A program made the position numbers and the translations under genes. DNA of 64,000 bases from Stratiolaelaps scimitus (Eukaryota > Arthropoda > Arachnida > Mesostigmata > Laelapidae), in assembly GCA_019614645.1 (NCBI GenBank), contig JABWDB010000007.1, positions 7,267,501 through 7,331,500 on the forward strand, read 5' to 3'. Under the pieces are notes generated by a model that did no database searches, was not told where the DNA came from, and worked only from the letters and a program-made list of their open reading frames with translations. Shown here piece by piece: positions 12,301 through 22,863 of the stretch; within the stretch, counting starts at the first letter, position 1, and every line of letters begins with the position of its first letter.

Positions 12301-15300
12301 ATCTGCATGTATTGTACCGTTCGGCAGAGATCAACCCCTAATGAGCCCGACACAAGCCAATCATTATACGGGCAATACACTGTCGTTGAGACGCAAGGAT
12401 AGCACGTTCATTCAAACAGAACGGAATAATAATTTTATCGGCGTCCAATCCAATGTCTCGAACGTCACCACCAGCTCTCATCCAGCTATCGGGCGATTGT
12501 AAAGCCGAACATCCACGGAACAACAATACCATACATAATATTATACATGAATTCATACAACTGATTGTCAACCACATATGATATCACATATGTGTGATGT
12601 GACTCATATGTTGGATTCGGTTGAAAACACGCGAGTAACCGAGGCCGAATTTAATTACCCTACACAATCCGACGATGAGCAATGCGCATAACTAATCTTC
12701 GTTTCGATTAATACGAGTACGGCATTTACAAAGCGATATTAATACTGAGCCAAAGATACAAGAATATCCTTCCTCCAGCCAATCATTGATGGCCAAGCAG
12801 CTCCAAATGCTATGTGCCAATAACGTATCCCTAGCCGTCCCGCAAATTAAGGTAAGGCAACGGGTGTCGCCATTCCTAATGTTAGTAGGCTCGATTTTGC
12901 ATAATATTACCATTGATTCCCTATAGACGTACGTATTACGTTATTCATTTCCGTGGAACGTTACGCTATTTCAGTTTCGTCGAACCCAGTACAGTACATA
13001 CCGCACCTGCTATACTCTGCTGTAGAATAGTCGTCACCGAATCCAAAAGTTCAGAACCTTCCGCCCCCGCCTATTGATGAAATCGAGTATCATACAATTA
13101 AATTTGTCCCAGGGAATGTCAATTAATTCGTCGCCTTCTCCAACACGTTCTACGATCGTATTCCAGGTACGAAATGGTGCGGGATAGGGAACAAGGCTCG
13201 AAGCTACGATGATCTCGGTGGCGCCAATGACACCGATCGATGCTGTCGAGAACATGACCGCGCACCCGGTGGAATCAAAGTTGGACAAACCTTTCACAAT
13301 ATCACCAACAATCTCAGCTACACAATGTAAGTATGCTGTTGGATTTCGAGCTGCTGTGCATGCTTGGCTGGTTTGTTTGTTTGATGACATTCGCCAGTCT
13401 GTCAATCAAGCGCTCTTGTCGTTTCTTTTCGAGAACTACCTAGGGTTTTCGGGCTGACTCTCAGCCAACATTTTATGTCCACCGTAGAACTGCTTCTTTT
13501 CGAGAACTGGCATCAGCGTGGACTACTTATGGCTAGACACATACTGTCCCGTATGTCAAATGATTCTAGAATGGTTCTTACGTTTCAAGCCGAACGCTTT
13601 TTGATAGGAAGATTGTAATTTTCTACATTTCCACGAAATCTCTAAGTTGAACACGACCATTTATCGAAGTGATTGTCAATGTCTACGGTGGTCAAGATAG
13701 CCGCACATCACCAGTCAACATGCCTCATAGGCTTAGATATTGACAGTACGAATAATCCTGGAATCCAATGTCGAGTGCTAATTGGCTGTGAAAGCAACAA
13801 CTGGCAGACATGTCGGACTGCCCATTAGTTCTTTCTTTGTCGCTCCAATACGCCAGCGCTATCAAGATGTAACCACATCAACCCCTTCTGACTAAAGACG
13901 CATATCATTACAGCAGTGGTCAATGACATCACTGTTGTTACGAAAACGCCTATTCCGAATCAGACGATTTAAATTAATACACGAATGTCACCGTCTTTTG
14001 GAGATCTGATAGACAGAGACGAACGGAGGGTCCATAGATGGTGTGAGAAGTGCGGTAGATCCGAGTTTGATTTGCCGGATACCGTCTCAGCTGGCTGGTT
14101 GATCGTATAGTTTTGACAGTCGGGGTTTCGTGAGTCGGCAGCCTATTGAGCTTTCAGTATAGCTTGTTGCACTACGACAAAGAGAAGACACGGTGGGTCT
14201 ATCCTGTGGACTTACACCTTCTGATTTATTCATTGATCGAGGACAGTGCAAAATGCTTATTCTGACACGAATACGCATGTGTACGTCACATGCACGCATG
14301 CACGTTCGCTGCGCCTGTATGTGTTGTCGGGGGAGGGAATTTACATGAGGACGAGAGTAGACTCTGCTCTGAAGTGTTTCACGACTGTGCAAGAACAGCC
14401 GCCAGAGAGGCGAACTGCCAGCATGTTGGTTATGACATATGCCATCGTAAATGTGGGGGAGGGCAAGATGAGGCGCTCTGTCGTCTCTTAAAGAATAAGT
14501 AAATGCATGTGTCTCTGTATTATTAGTAACTAGTTTCCACAGATGGGAACCTGGCGGCCGTTGACAATCTCCGCAGAGACGTGTTGAAAGGACACTTGTC
14601 ACAGAAGAAGTCACTTCGTTGACTGCTCTGTTTTCAATTGCTGAACGTCAATTTTCGCGTCGAACTGACAACCTCGTCCCGTTAGATGGCGCCCTCCGTT
14701 CGTTCGTCTTCCACCATTTATTTTTCTATTCATATTGGTTATATACAACACTTACAATAGATATGACAATATAGCTATGGGCATGCTTGTATATATTAAC
14801 ATTTACATTCATCAATTATTGAATATTGAACATATTTTGACATCTCGCTAGGGGTCACCAAATTGAATACGGATACCCACGACTACTACGTTCGTCACAA
14901 CTTTTAAATTCGGCAATTATTATGAAATCTTATCTTTTAATTCGGTACCAATCATTTGACTAGGCGGTATTGTGGTTTTTGAGTTGGATACAAATTTCCT
15001 ATTCCCAACATATCTAGTGTACCGTCGAAGAGAAATCTTTATGGCTAATTAGCATTCGACATTGATTCCAGAATTATTCGCGCTCTCTTTTTGTTTAAAT
15101 CCTTGAAGCATACAGACTGGTGATGTGTGGCGATCTTGATTATTATCTAGAAATCTAAGGAATCCAAGCCCACCACTGGACCATCTAGGGGATTTGGAAT
15201 TGTGGTTAGCCATACACTACTGTAGCCAAGTTTGCATAAAATAGCACTGCGGCGTTGAATCTAGAAACCAGTCACGGTGCCAGCAACCAATCAACTAGCG

Positions 15301-17059
15301 ATGCGGTGCATACCTATTGTTTTGTATTTGCTTGCGCAGTGCGTCAGTGCTATTACCACCTTACCCTTCTTGGATATCGATGATCAGTAAGTCCACTGAG
15401 AAGCAGTGGACTACAAAGAATTCGCTCGGGAAGAATCAAGTCACTTGTAAAGCTCGCGTGTTCGACTAGCAACTATTTTTTAAAAAGTCATCAAAGAACT
15501 TAGACCCCGAAGGTACTAAAAAAACGATAGAGAAAAATCATTATTTCACAACTGTTCCTTTAAAGCCAAAATGATGATGAATCCCTGCCAGTCGTTTACG
15601 TCGACATTTGTTACTGATATTCTGTTTTAATGGGTTTTAATAGATTTTCATCGATATTTAGAAGACGACTAGAGATGCACCGTGCGAGACCGCTTCGTTC
15701 AACTTATAATATGAATACCTGTACAATTTCTATCAATCGGTCGATCAGTTTGTTTTATGATCATACTTCATCATAATTGCACGATAAAATGTGTACAACA
15801 CAGTGAGACATTTACACAAATTGTGTAAATTAAATTATTAACATGCGCATTACAGACGAGTGGTATTACTCTTCGTCAATAGCACAGGCGGGGTTATATA
15901 AAAATCAAGGCCATAAAAATAAGTGGTGTATTGGCATATATATTCTAGTGGAACTGATTCCGAATTGATTGATGGCTGAACGCCGGTTCATAATCATTAT
16001 TATCGCGTTGTAACTCTTTGTCTGTATCAAGAGGTCTTCGTAAGATCTTATTGCCGAGAAATTATACTTAGCTTTTTCCACTGCCTTACAGAAAGCCCTG
16101 TGAAGCCGATGAGAAGTTCCGTCAGTGCCTTCGTGAGGTCGACTCGCGAATGAGCAAACTCGTGGGCCTGGTCTTCTTCAACGTGTTGCGCAGTAAATGC
16201 TACGCTCTCGAAGGCCCAAAAGCTTGCGAAAAGCGATCGTGAGTATTTGGCAAAAAAAACTAGGACAAAAAAACTAGGACATATTATAGTATAATTAATG
16301 AGGCGTTTTCTTGTGAATCATCTCGTTGGCAATACGAACATCGCTTCTCTTCTGTTCGATGATGACGAACGGCAGCGACGAGATGCTTTATTATTTTTTT
16401 TTTGTTTTCGAGCTGACCCTCAGCTGTTCCCCTATCTGACAGGCCTCAGCTCTTAACCTTTAGGTATTATTATTTATTTATTTATTATTTATTCGATAAC
16501 AAGAACTTTATTATTTATTCGATAGAACAAGTGAAATCTCAGCTGAAAGAACTTTATATAGTATTTTTTTTTCTTCTAAATTTACACTTAGGCTCACCTC
16601 ACTAACTGCTATCTGATGCCTAACCGATTAGTTAGCAAATAAATGTTTATTGGCACTTTGGCCAAGTAGGCATGACAGGGTAAAATAAAAATCAAATCAA
16701 TTATAACGAAGAAAATAATAAAGCGTGACTAGGAAGATTTCGCGATTATCAAAGTGCTACTTTGCTACATTGGTTAAAGGTTTATTCTTCTCAAATCAAC
16801 GGAGCAGCTAACTAAGAAAATATTGCGAAGTTGACCATACACACATCACATATTTTCTATATATTCATTTGCAGTTAGTTTTTACCGTGTCATTTAAACC
16901 TGCCGTTCAGCAACATAGATCAGCATGTGTAATCCAATTGTATGACCTCTTCTCGTTGTTCAACCTCATCATTTCAGAATACATGGCGGCTGCGCGCGGT
17001 ACCGAACACTGCAGAACTTCCCACCGACATGGCAGCTGATCGATAATAAGCGATTCTAA
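4074..17059 (+). CDS. secreted group III phospholipase A2, four exons
   Basis: Group III sPLA2 hydrolyses the sn-2 ester of phospholipids outside the cell using calcium. Coding exons are 4074-4185, 13167-13326, 16092-16238 and 16978-17059. The phases join exactly (G|GT, AT|A, TC|A) and the introns are GT-AG, giving about 166 residues. Exon 1 is a signal peptide starting MRCLVPVIFLCGYLCL. Exon 2 holds the calcium loop (WCGIGN) and the catalytic His-Asp in CCREHD. Exon 3 carries the helix FRQCL and the FFNVL segment, and exon 4 the C-terminal cysteine. Length and order fit the bee-venom-type family. The cysteine normally two residues after the catalytic Asp is Ala here, and a second conserved cysteine at the start of exon 3 is also Ala, so one disulfide is missing. 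ATG 4074 is the first Met in frame. The exon join is by eye; family assignment is strong. Confidence 0.85.
5484..5508. repeat. GA-rich microsatellite
   Basis: Run of GAAA units passing into GAGAGA. Confidence 0.8.
5701..5750. repeat. TA microsatellite, interrupted
   Basis: Two TA runs separated by ATTATGAA. Confidence 0.85.
6364..6392. repeat. TA microsatellite
   Basis: Uninterrupted TA dinucleotides followed by a short TG run. Confidence 0.9.
9000..9800. other. GC-rich, CpG- and CAG/CTG-rich stretch
   Basis: Inside PLA2 intron 1 the composition changes sharply from AT-rich to GC-rich, with a (CTG)n run at 9349-9367, CAACAA runs and many CpG. It could be a promoter, an enhancer or a 5' untranslated exon. 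No splice-flanked coding exon was found. Confidence 0.35.
13447..13492 (-). mobile_element. SINE family A tail remnant
   Basis: Read on the minus strand it contains ATGTTGGCTGAGAGTCAGCC, the 3' part of the family A SINE seen in full at 27115. It lies in PLA2 intron 2, about 120 bases after the catalytic exon. Confidence 0.55.
15234..15245 (+). promoter_or_regulatory. TATA-like element before the alternative PLA2 first exon
   Basis: GCATAAAATAGC lies about 60 bases upstream of the ATG at 15301, a spacing like that of the TATA boxes before the protease genes in this window. The match to TATAAA is imperfect. Confidence 0.3.
15301..15386 (+). CDS. possible alternative first exon of the PLA2 gene (second signal peptide)
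   Basis: The ATG at 15301 opens 28 codons plus two bases before a strong donor CA|GTAAGT. The peptide starts MRCIPIVLYLLAQCVSA, a typical secretion signal that resembles the exon 1 signal of the same gene (both begin MRC, then a hydrophobic core). The end phase is identical to that of exon 2, so it can splice in frame to exon 3 at 16092. Such a product would lack the calcium loop and the catalytic His-Asp. Without splicing the frame stops at once (TAA inside the donor). It could also be chance. Confidence 0.4.
16400..16450 (-). mobile_element. weak SINE family A tail relic
   Basis: On the minus strand CTGAGGGTCAGCTCGAAAAC resembles the SINE tail CTGAGAGTCAGCCCGAAAAC. It lies in PLA2 intron 3 and is heavily decayed. 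Confidence 0.3.
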
Positions 17060-18700
17060 GCGAGTTGCCTCGCTAATTCCAGAGTGAACTACAATGAAAA
17101 GGAAAACCCTGATTTTTATTGTAATTTCTCTAGTGAACATAGCTACAAGGTTAAATATTCAATGTCCTATATACATCTAGCATTATAATAACGGGTGTAT
17201 ACTTTCCAGATGAATATCATCTTTTCCCGGTGAATAGGGGAACAATTTCAGACGTAAACTTGGCCCCCTACCTGGGAATGAGTGGTCAATTCGCTACTGT
17301 ATGATTTGTCTTGGAGAGATTGTCCTATTGATTGTGAAATTGTTTGTCGCAATACGACAACAATATGCCAAAGTGCACAGGGTGTGACATCAACAGATAA
17401 CGAACTGAGTAATGGCTCAATCTTGTTTGTCAGTGATAAGGCCCTTGTGGAAGATTGTGTTGTACGGACACCCCCATCATGGGACCTATTATAAACGGCA
17501 TCCCCCCGAACACCGTCGCATTTATCCTCTTGAGTGGTGACTTCAACCTAGTCCAACACTGCCTGTACATAAACTGTGACGTGCGAGCTCAACCTGTTAA
17601 GGCAATTTGCAATTCATCCTATCAAAGATGATTGCCTTTTCTAATGCATTCAGCCGGACTGCCGATAGGGGATGCGAGTTGTATTCAGATGGCAGAGACA
17701 GGCTAACGCGAGATAGTGTCGACAACGAAACGATAACGAATTTCAATTCTGTTACAGTTAACCAGAATAAAAAAAAGCAGTCTTCGTGGTGACGACAACA
17801 GCAACAGCATGCCATTGAATGATGAATTGTTGTTGGAAACATTTCTCAACGAACTGGCACCACTAGCTATGCTTTTGTTGTATACAGATCGAATGTGCTT
17901 CTTTCCGCCCTAGTAACTTAAACTTTTTCGTGGGTGGGTCGCACTTGCCTATGATCAATGCGCACTCGAAACGTACACAAGCGATGGTACTAAGCATGCC
18001 TACTTGAGGTAAACCGCCCTAGTAACTGAGTGATCTGAATCGGTATCTGATTGAGCCGTCCAAGGATAACAGCAGTATAAACCCGCTAAACGACAAAAGG
18101 CCCAATGTTCGAGAGATCGTACAACAATAGGTTATTACAGTAATCGAACCTCTGTACATTGACGATTGATTTTCCCTTTCCCAGAATCTAGTGATTCAGA
18201 ATTGTTACGATAACCCAAAGTCTGCCGTGTTCAAAATATTTTACATCTAGGGCTGTGGAAACGAAACAGCTCATTTTTCCATTAGTGATTAGTCGGGAAC
18301 GGCGTATCGTGTCGAAAGTTTTTCAACGCTGCGTTTTCCAATTAGAGAAACAATAATGTTTGTAGCTTGTGATTGACGTTAGGTTAGGCACAGGTTTATA
18401 AGTCGTCCATTGTTTGACATTTATGTTGTATGATATTGCAATATGTATGGTACGCTGCGAGGGGCTAGTATTGGCGCCGGTCGCCGCTTCATATTTTGCA
18501 CCCTGCGCGTTTTTGCTGCTCCCCTCGCATTGTGTGATAATTTATAGATTGAGTTCGGTAATTTTACTCATGTCTACTTGATATGGTAATTCACATGTTC
18601 GTTTGGGTATACGAGACGTTCTAGACACGCATATACAAGCAGAGATATATGTTTTCTTGGATCATGATTGGTCGAATTAGTCAGCGTAGTGTGGAGGTCA
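17060..18700. other. PLA2 3' flank, no further gene seen
   Basis: An AATAAA at 17766-17771 is a possible but distant polyadenylation signal for PLA2. The open frames here lack coding character. A short plus-strand stretch near 17500-17600 reads FILLSGDFN, weakly like a LINE endonuclease, but has no supporting neighbours. Confidence 0.35.
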
Positions 18701-18739
18701 ATATTATTGAAATATTGACCTTTTAGTATATGCAAATCA

Positions 18740-18763
18740 AATATATATATATATATATATATT
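18740..18763. repeat. TA microsatellite
   Basis: Uninterrupted TA dinucleotides. Confidence 0.85.
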
Positions 18764-19043
18764 GAAAGTACTTGAATGTCTCCGTCTTTAGCCGAGCGAA
18801 CATTCTCTACACAAGTCAACTCTGCTTATACTGAGAACTATTTATATATCGCATAAACCTGTCGGGTGAACATTTACGTTATGCTTTCATCAGCCGATTG
18901 GCTGCATGCTTCCAATCGTTTGCAACAGTCAATGAGGAGCAGCAGTAAATCTATGCTGTGTCGAATCATGCGTGATTCAAATAGACGATGACAATGATGG
19001 CTCTTTGTCGAGAGTTTAATTTATTATCCACACGTTCAATCTT

Positions 19044-19045
<2 letters not shown>

Positions 19046-19079
<34 letters not shown>
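19046..19079. repeat. TA microsatellite at a mariner insertion site
   Basis: The TA run abuts the left end of the mariner relic at 19081, and TA-rich sequence resumes after its right end at 19420. Confidence 0.85.
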
Positions 19080-19080
<1 letters not shown>

Positions 19081-19082
<2 letters not shown>

Positions 19083-19420
19083 AGGCTGACCCAAGAAAGA
19101 GACTCCTATCGTCTTGCGCCGTATCATTATTATTGGCCGGTTTGAATTCAAAGTTGGCGGGTAGTGAGACACAACAATTAACAAGCAGGCGGCGCGAAAG
19201 CCGACGGCAGGTGTACCGTTGGTGTGCGCAGTTTAGGAAAGGCTACTGGAACATTAATGAACATAGAAATGGTGCATACCTAGCCATCAGAAGGCTGCCA
19301 GAACTCCGGGATCAGTGTATAAATAAAAGAGGTGCATACCACTAAAAAAATTATTTTAACTCACTTAGTTTAGCCGATATTTGAGATATATATGTGTCTC
19401 ATTTTTTTGGGTCAGCCTAA
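19081..19420 (+). mobile_element. internally deleted mariner-like element
   Basis: The terminal inverted repeats are TTAGGCTGACCCAAGAAAG... at 19081-19103 and its complement at 19396-19420, with few mismatches. The plus-strand interior reads VYRWCAQFRKGYWNI, which resembles the helix-turn-helix part of mariner transposases (W..F..G). At 340 bp it is far shorter than an autonomous mariner of about 1.3 kb, and no catalytic domain is left. Confidence 0.65.
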
Positions 19421-19859
19421 TATATAGATATATATATAGTACATGAGACGGAATAATTGTAACAATTGTGCTTCAAATAGCACAAATAGGTGAAGTACTA
19501 TATCTGTGTTGAGCGAGCGTCTCGTTGGCAAAGTTGTTGAGTGATACCAAGTTCAAAATACGATGATGATGTAAATGCAGCGCGATTCGTTGATTGACTC
19601 AAATGTATAACTAATAAAAATACAATAGCAATTATTGTATGAATATCCCTTCGATCGATACAGCATGTGTGATAAATAAACAAAGAAAGTTTTACATGTA
19701 AATGGAGTCATTCATTATTGTGATAGCTCAGTTATTGAATGAATGTACGAATAGAGGTAACCCGCGAACGTGATGAGTAGACATTCTTTATTACCTAATT
19801 CTAATATAGTGGCAGTAGTCGAGACGTTCGTAGTAAGGGCGGTCGGTACGATAATGATA

Positions 19860-19894
19860 TTTAATAATAATAATAATAATAATTAATAATAATA
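19860..19894. repeat. TAA microsatellite
   Basis: Repeated TAA with one interruption. Confidence 0.8.
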
Positions 19895-20239
19895 GTGATC
19901 GTAGGTAGGAGACGCACTATGAAGTAGAGGTGGGGTGATTGGAGAAGTGATTGATATCGACGAATACACCTACCTCTTCAAGTCGTCTGTCTTTCGGAGT
20001 TACCGGACGCAGCCACCACAGCGTGTCCACCATGCTTCTTCCCAATATTCGTATATTTTTTCTTGTACTTGTTCCCCACTCTCGAGGCGTTGTTACTTTT
20101 GCGAAGACCTATTATACTACAATAACAACTATGAAACACAGCTGGACGACGGCAGTTGAACGGCACGCGTTGCCGAACACCCGGTTCGTAAATGTATTAT
20201 ATCACGATCGTTGCATCCATCCATTCATGTCACAATATG

Positions 20240-20760
20240 TATAATAGTATGCAACCGTACACAGCGAACAACGTCTGCACGGCGACATCAGCAGCGGCAG
20301 GACCAGGAGCAGCAGCAGCAGAGCGAGCGAACGCCGAGTGATATTTTGTTCGTCTAATAGGCAACGTGAGTGTCTATGATGTGTCTGTATGTTCGTTTGC
20401 TTACCTGTCTGGCCAGGGATGGGTCCAGGGCAGCAGTGTGTCCGCAGCAGCTAGCCAGTGCACGTACACTTGTGCATGTCCATACGACAGAAACAGAGAG
20501 AGAGAGACGTGATGACAGAAGAAGATAAAAGAAGACGATGATGTAGAAAATGCAGAGGTAGTCAATCTACTGCTGCTGCTGCTGCAACAGCTGCACCCGC
20601 AACAGGAGCAGATGCCGGCCTGTCTGTCCGCCTACCGGGAAAGGGAGATCAACCAACGGAGCAGCCGTGCGGTAAATGGCAGAGGCGACTGTGCGACGAC
20701 GATGAAAATGAGCAACCTTTCAATAACAGCAGCAGCAACAACGGACGGACGGACTGACTG
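20240..20760 (+). other. CAG-rich stretch, possible 5' untranslated exon
   Basis: The stretch is rich in AGCAGC and GCTGCT units. A good donor (GGCAAC|GTGAGT at 20365) follows a GC-rich run, as in a 5' untranslated exon. I found no matching downstream coding exon on the plus strand before 28 kb, so no gene is called. Confidence 0.25.
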
Positions 20761-22860
20761 ACTGACCACCTTTTATGTGTCATATATTATAACAAGAAAG
20801 AATGATGATACTACTTTGAACCGCACTACTACGACAGCCAACGAGTACTGCTTATATATATATATATATAGGAATGTGTTAAAATAAAGTAGCGCCAGCG
20901 TGTACATTAATAAGATATTGTCACTATTATTATTATTATTTTTCTTTATCAGTATCGTTACGGGCAGGAATGCCTAACGGGCGGCTGTAGCAGCAGCGGC
21001 GGTTGTCCCGAGTGACCAAGGGAATGGATATCCAATGAATGGGATGGTGGGTGCGGTGTACGTTATTTTCGTCTTTAGTTGAATTTTCTTTTTCTCGATT
21101 TATTAATGGCTATATTCGAAATCGGTACGCCATGTACAGCTCTAGGCTTCTTATAGCTGAACGGCCACACGACGCTGTCGTTATGAGGGACAACGATAAT
21201 GGCTATACAATGATGTCTACGACGAGGGTTCATGAAGAAGGATGGGGAGAAAAATGACAACGACAGCGACGACGACAACAACAACAGCAACGCTAGGACA
21301 CGACAGGACAAAACAAGCTATATTGATTGGGATAGTGAGAGCTGATCAGTGTCAATGATGCCATCAGCGACGTGAAATACCACCCAAGACATATTCATAT
21401 TATAGTTAACAACAGCAGCAACAACAACAACACATGGAGAAGCATAAACGAGATCCGGATGAGTAGTTCTTGTGCGGTGATATGAATATCATTGCTATGT
21501 TGTTGTGTTGATTACGATAGCGGCGGTGGTGGCGCTAGTGCTTCTGCTGTTAATATTGGTAGTGATGATGCTGATGCCGGTAATGACACGAATTAACATG
21601 ACAGTAGCTAATGAAATCATGGCGCGTTTCAAACACGCGTTCGCTTGTACATACGCGTCATCCGTGCGCAATCAGGTGCTTTTGAAAAACCTTTTTGAGC
21701 ACCGTCTGCATTTCATATTCTGATAACAGCAGAGACGCTTCGTGATAACTGAAATATTGCAGGGCGGGGTGAGTGACGTGGAGGCGAGGGATGAGAGGCG
21801 CAGTGGGGTTCTATGAAGGCCTGACTCTGTATAGGAACGTCTCTCGCGTGGCGTCCTGCGCCAAAATGCTGAAACCCCTATCAAATGCCCATTGAAGTGT
21901 TGTTCGTTGGATAGCGCAGAGGGGTATACGCTCACTTGTGTCAAGGGTCCAATGCGAATAGGGATCAGCGAATGAGGCTGGTTGGCTTTGCATTTTGTGT
22001 TAACCGATCCCGCTGTGATCCAACGTGAACACAGTGTGATATGCTTGAAATGTCGGTGTATCGGAATTCTCGATCGCTCACCAACAAGCGAAGAGGCACA
22101 GAACCCAAAACGGATCCGTCCGACGAACCCAAAACGACTATCCGTTCAATAGATACCTAATATTCTATCGCTCTAATAGTCAGAACTAATTTAGTCTAAA
22201 CTCTACAATATCTATACGATGCTACAGATATTTCAGCATTTATTGACTGGTATTGTAGTTTTTGAATATGCCATTCGGGGTGATCGTCTACCTTTGATTA
22301 GCACTGTTTACTACGAACATTTGAGTAAACATATCTACATTTAGAACAATGCATTCAGAGTTCGATCAAAATCATTGATTCTTTCGTAGCTAACGTGCGT
22401 AAAAACTAGCTAAAATGCGTAGGATTATAAGAATAAATAGTGGAAACGCCTTGGGCTGCCTTCTCGTCCTGAGTAACGTTAAGTTCTGAATAATTCCTGA
22501 ACAAAATGAAATGCAATTCCAATGCGCCACTACACCGCTCAGTATTGGATATAACAATACACTACCGAAGTCTATTTGCAGAACTGCTGTATAGTTAACG
22601 CTTAAGAAATAAGATAAAAGAGAGTCACAAGCTACCGAACGCTTAGAACATCGGTGATTGAAATATATACATTATGCCAAAAACGCTGCAAATATCACAG
22701 TGTACAATAAGCGTTGGAACGCATCATTGCATCCTCAAACAGCTAGCAGCATGCTAACAGCTAAGAAGCTCGACATATTGCGTTCCGGGTAGTGGCGGTT
22801 ATTGGAAGGCGACCTCGTGCGATGTAAGACCTCTAGCAGTCTTAAATGCAAGATAGGCTG
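20760..22860. other. intergenic, simple repeats only
   Basis: Contains AT-rich and CAA/CAG-rich simple sequence (for example 20940 ATT, 21250-21300 and 21415-21430 CAA/CAG) and no frame or splice pattern I can support as coding. Confidence 0.4.
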
Positions 22861-22863
22861 CAT

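Larger units (their letters stand above)
4186..13166 (+). other. PLA2 intron 1 (about 9 kb)
   Basis: The donor is CCTG|GTGAGA and the acceptor TTCCAG|GT. The intron contains TA microsatellites (5701-5750, 6364-6392, 11205-11226), a GA run (5484-5508), a GC-rich CAG/CTG stretch (about 9000-9800) and an ATT run (10121-10143). I found no second gene in it that I can support. Confidence 0.6.

Noticed and set aside
12776..12856. Possible plus-strand exon QSLMAKQLQMLC... with donor AAG|GTAAGG, vaguely Wnt-like
   Set aside because: Its phase does not fit between PLA2 exons 1 and 2, and no companion exon with a Wnt signature was found nearby.
13034..13405. 123-codon frame on the minus strand
   Set aside because: It is the antisense shadow of the PLA2 catalytic exon at 13167-13326, whose plus-strand motifs and splice phases are decisive.
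17500..17600. LINE endonuclease fragment (FILLSGDFN)
   Set aside because: Only one short motif matches and no neighbouring endonuclease or RT motifs were found.
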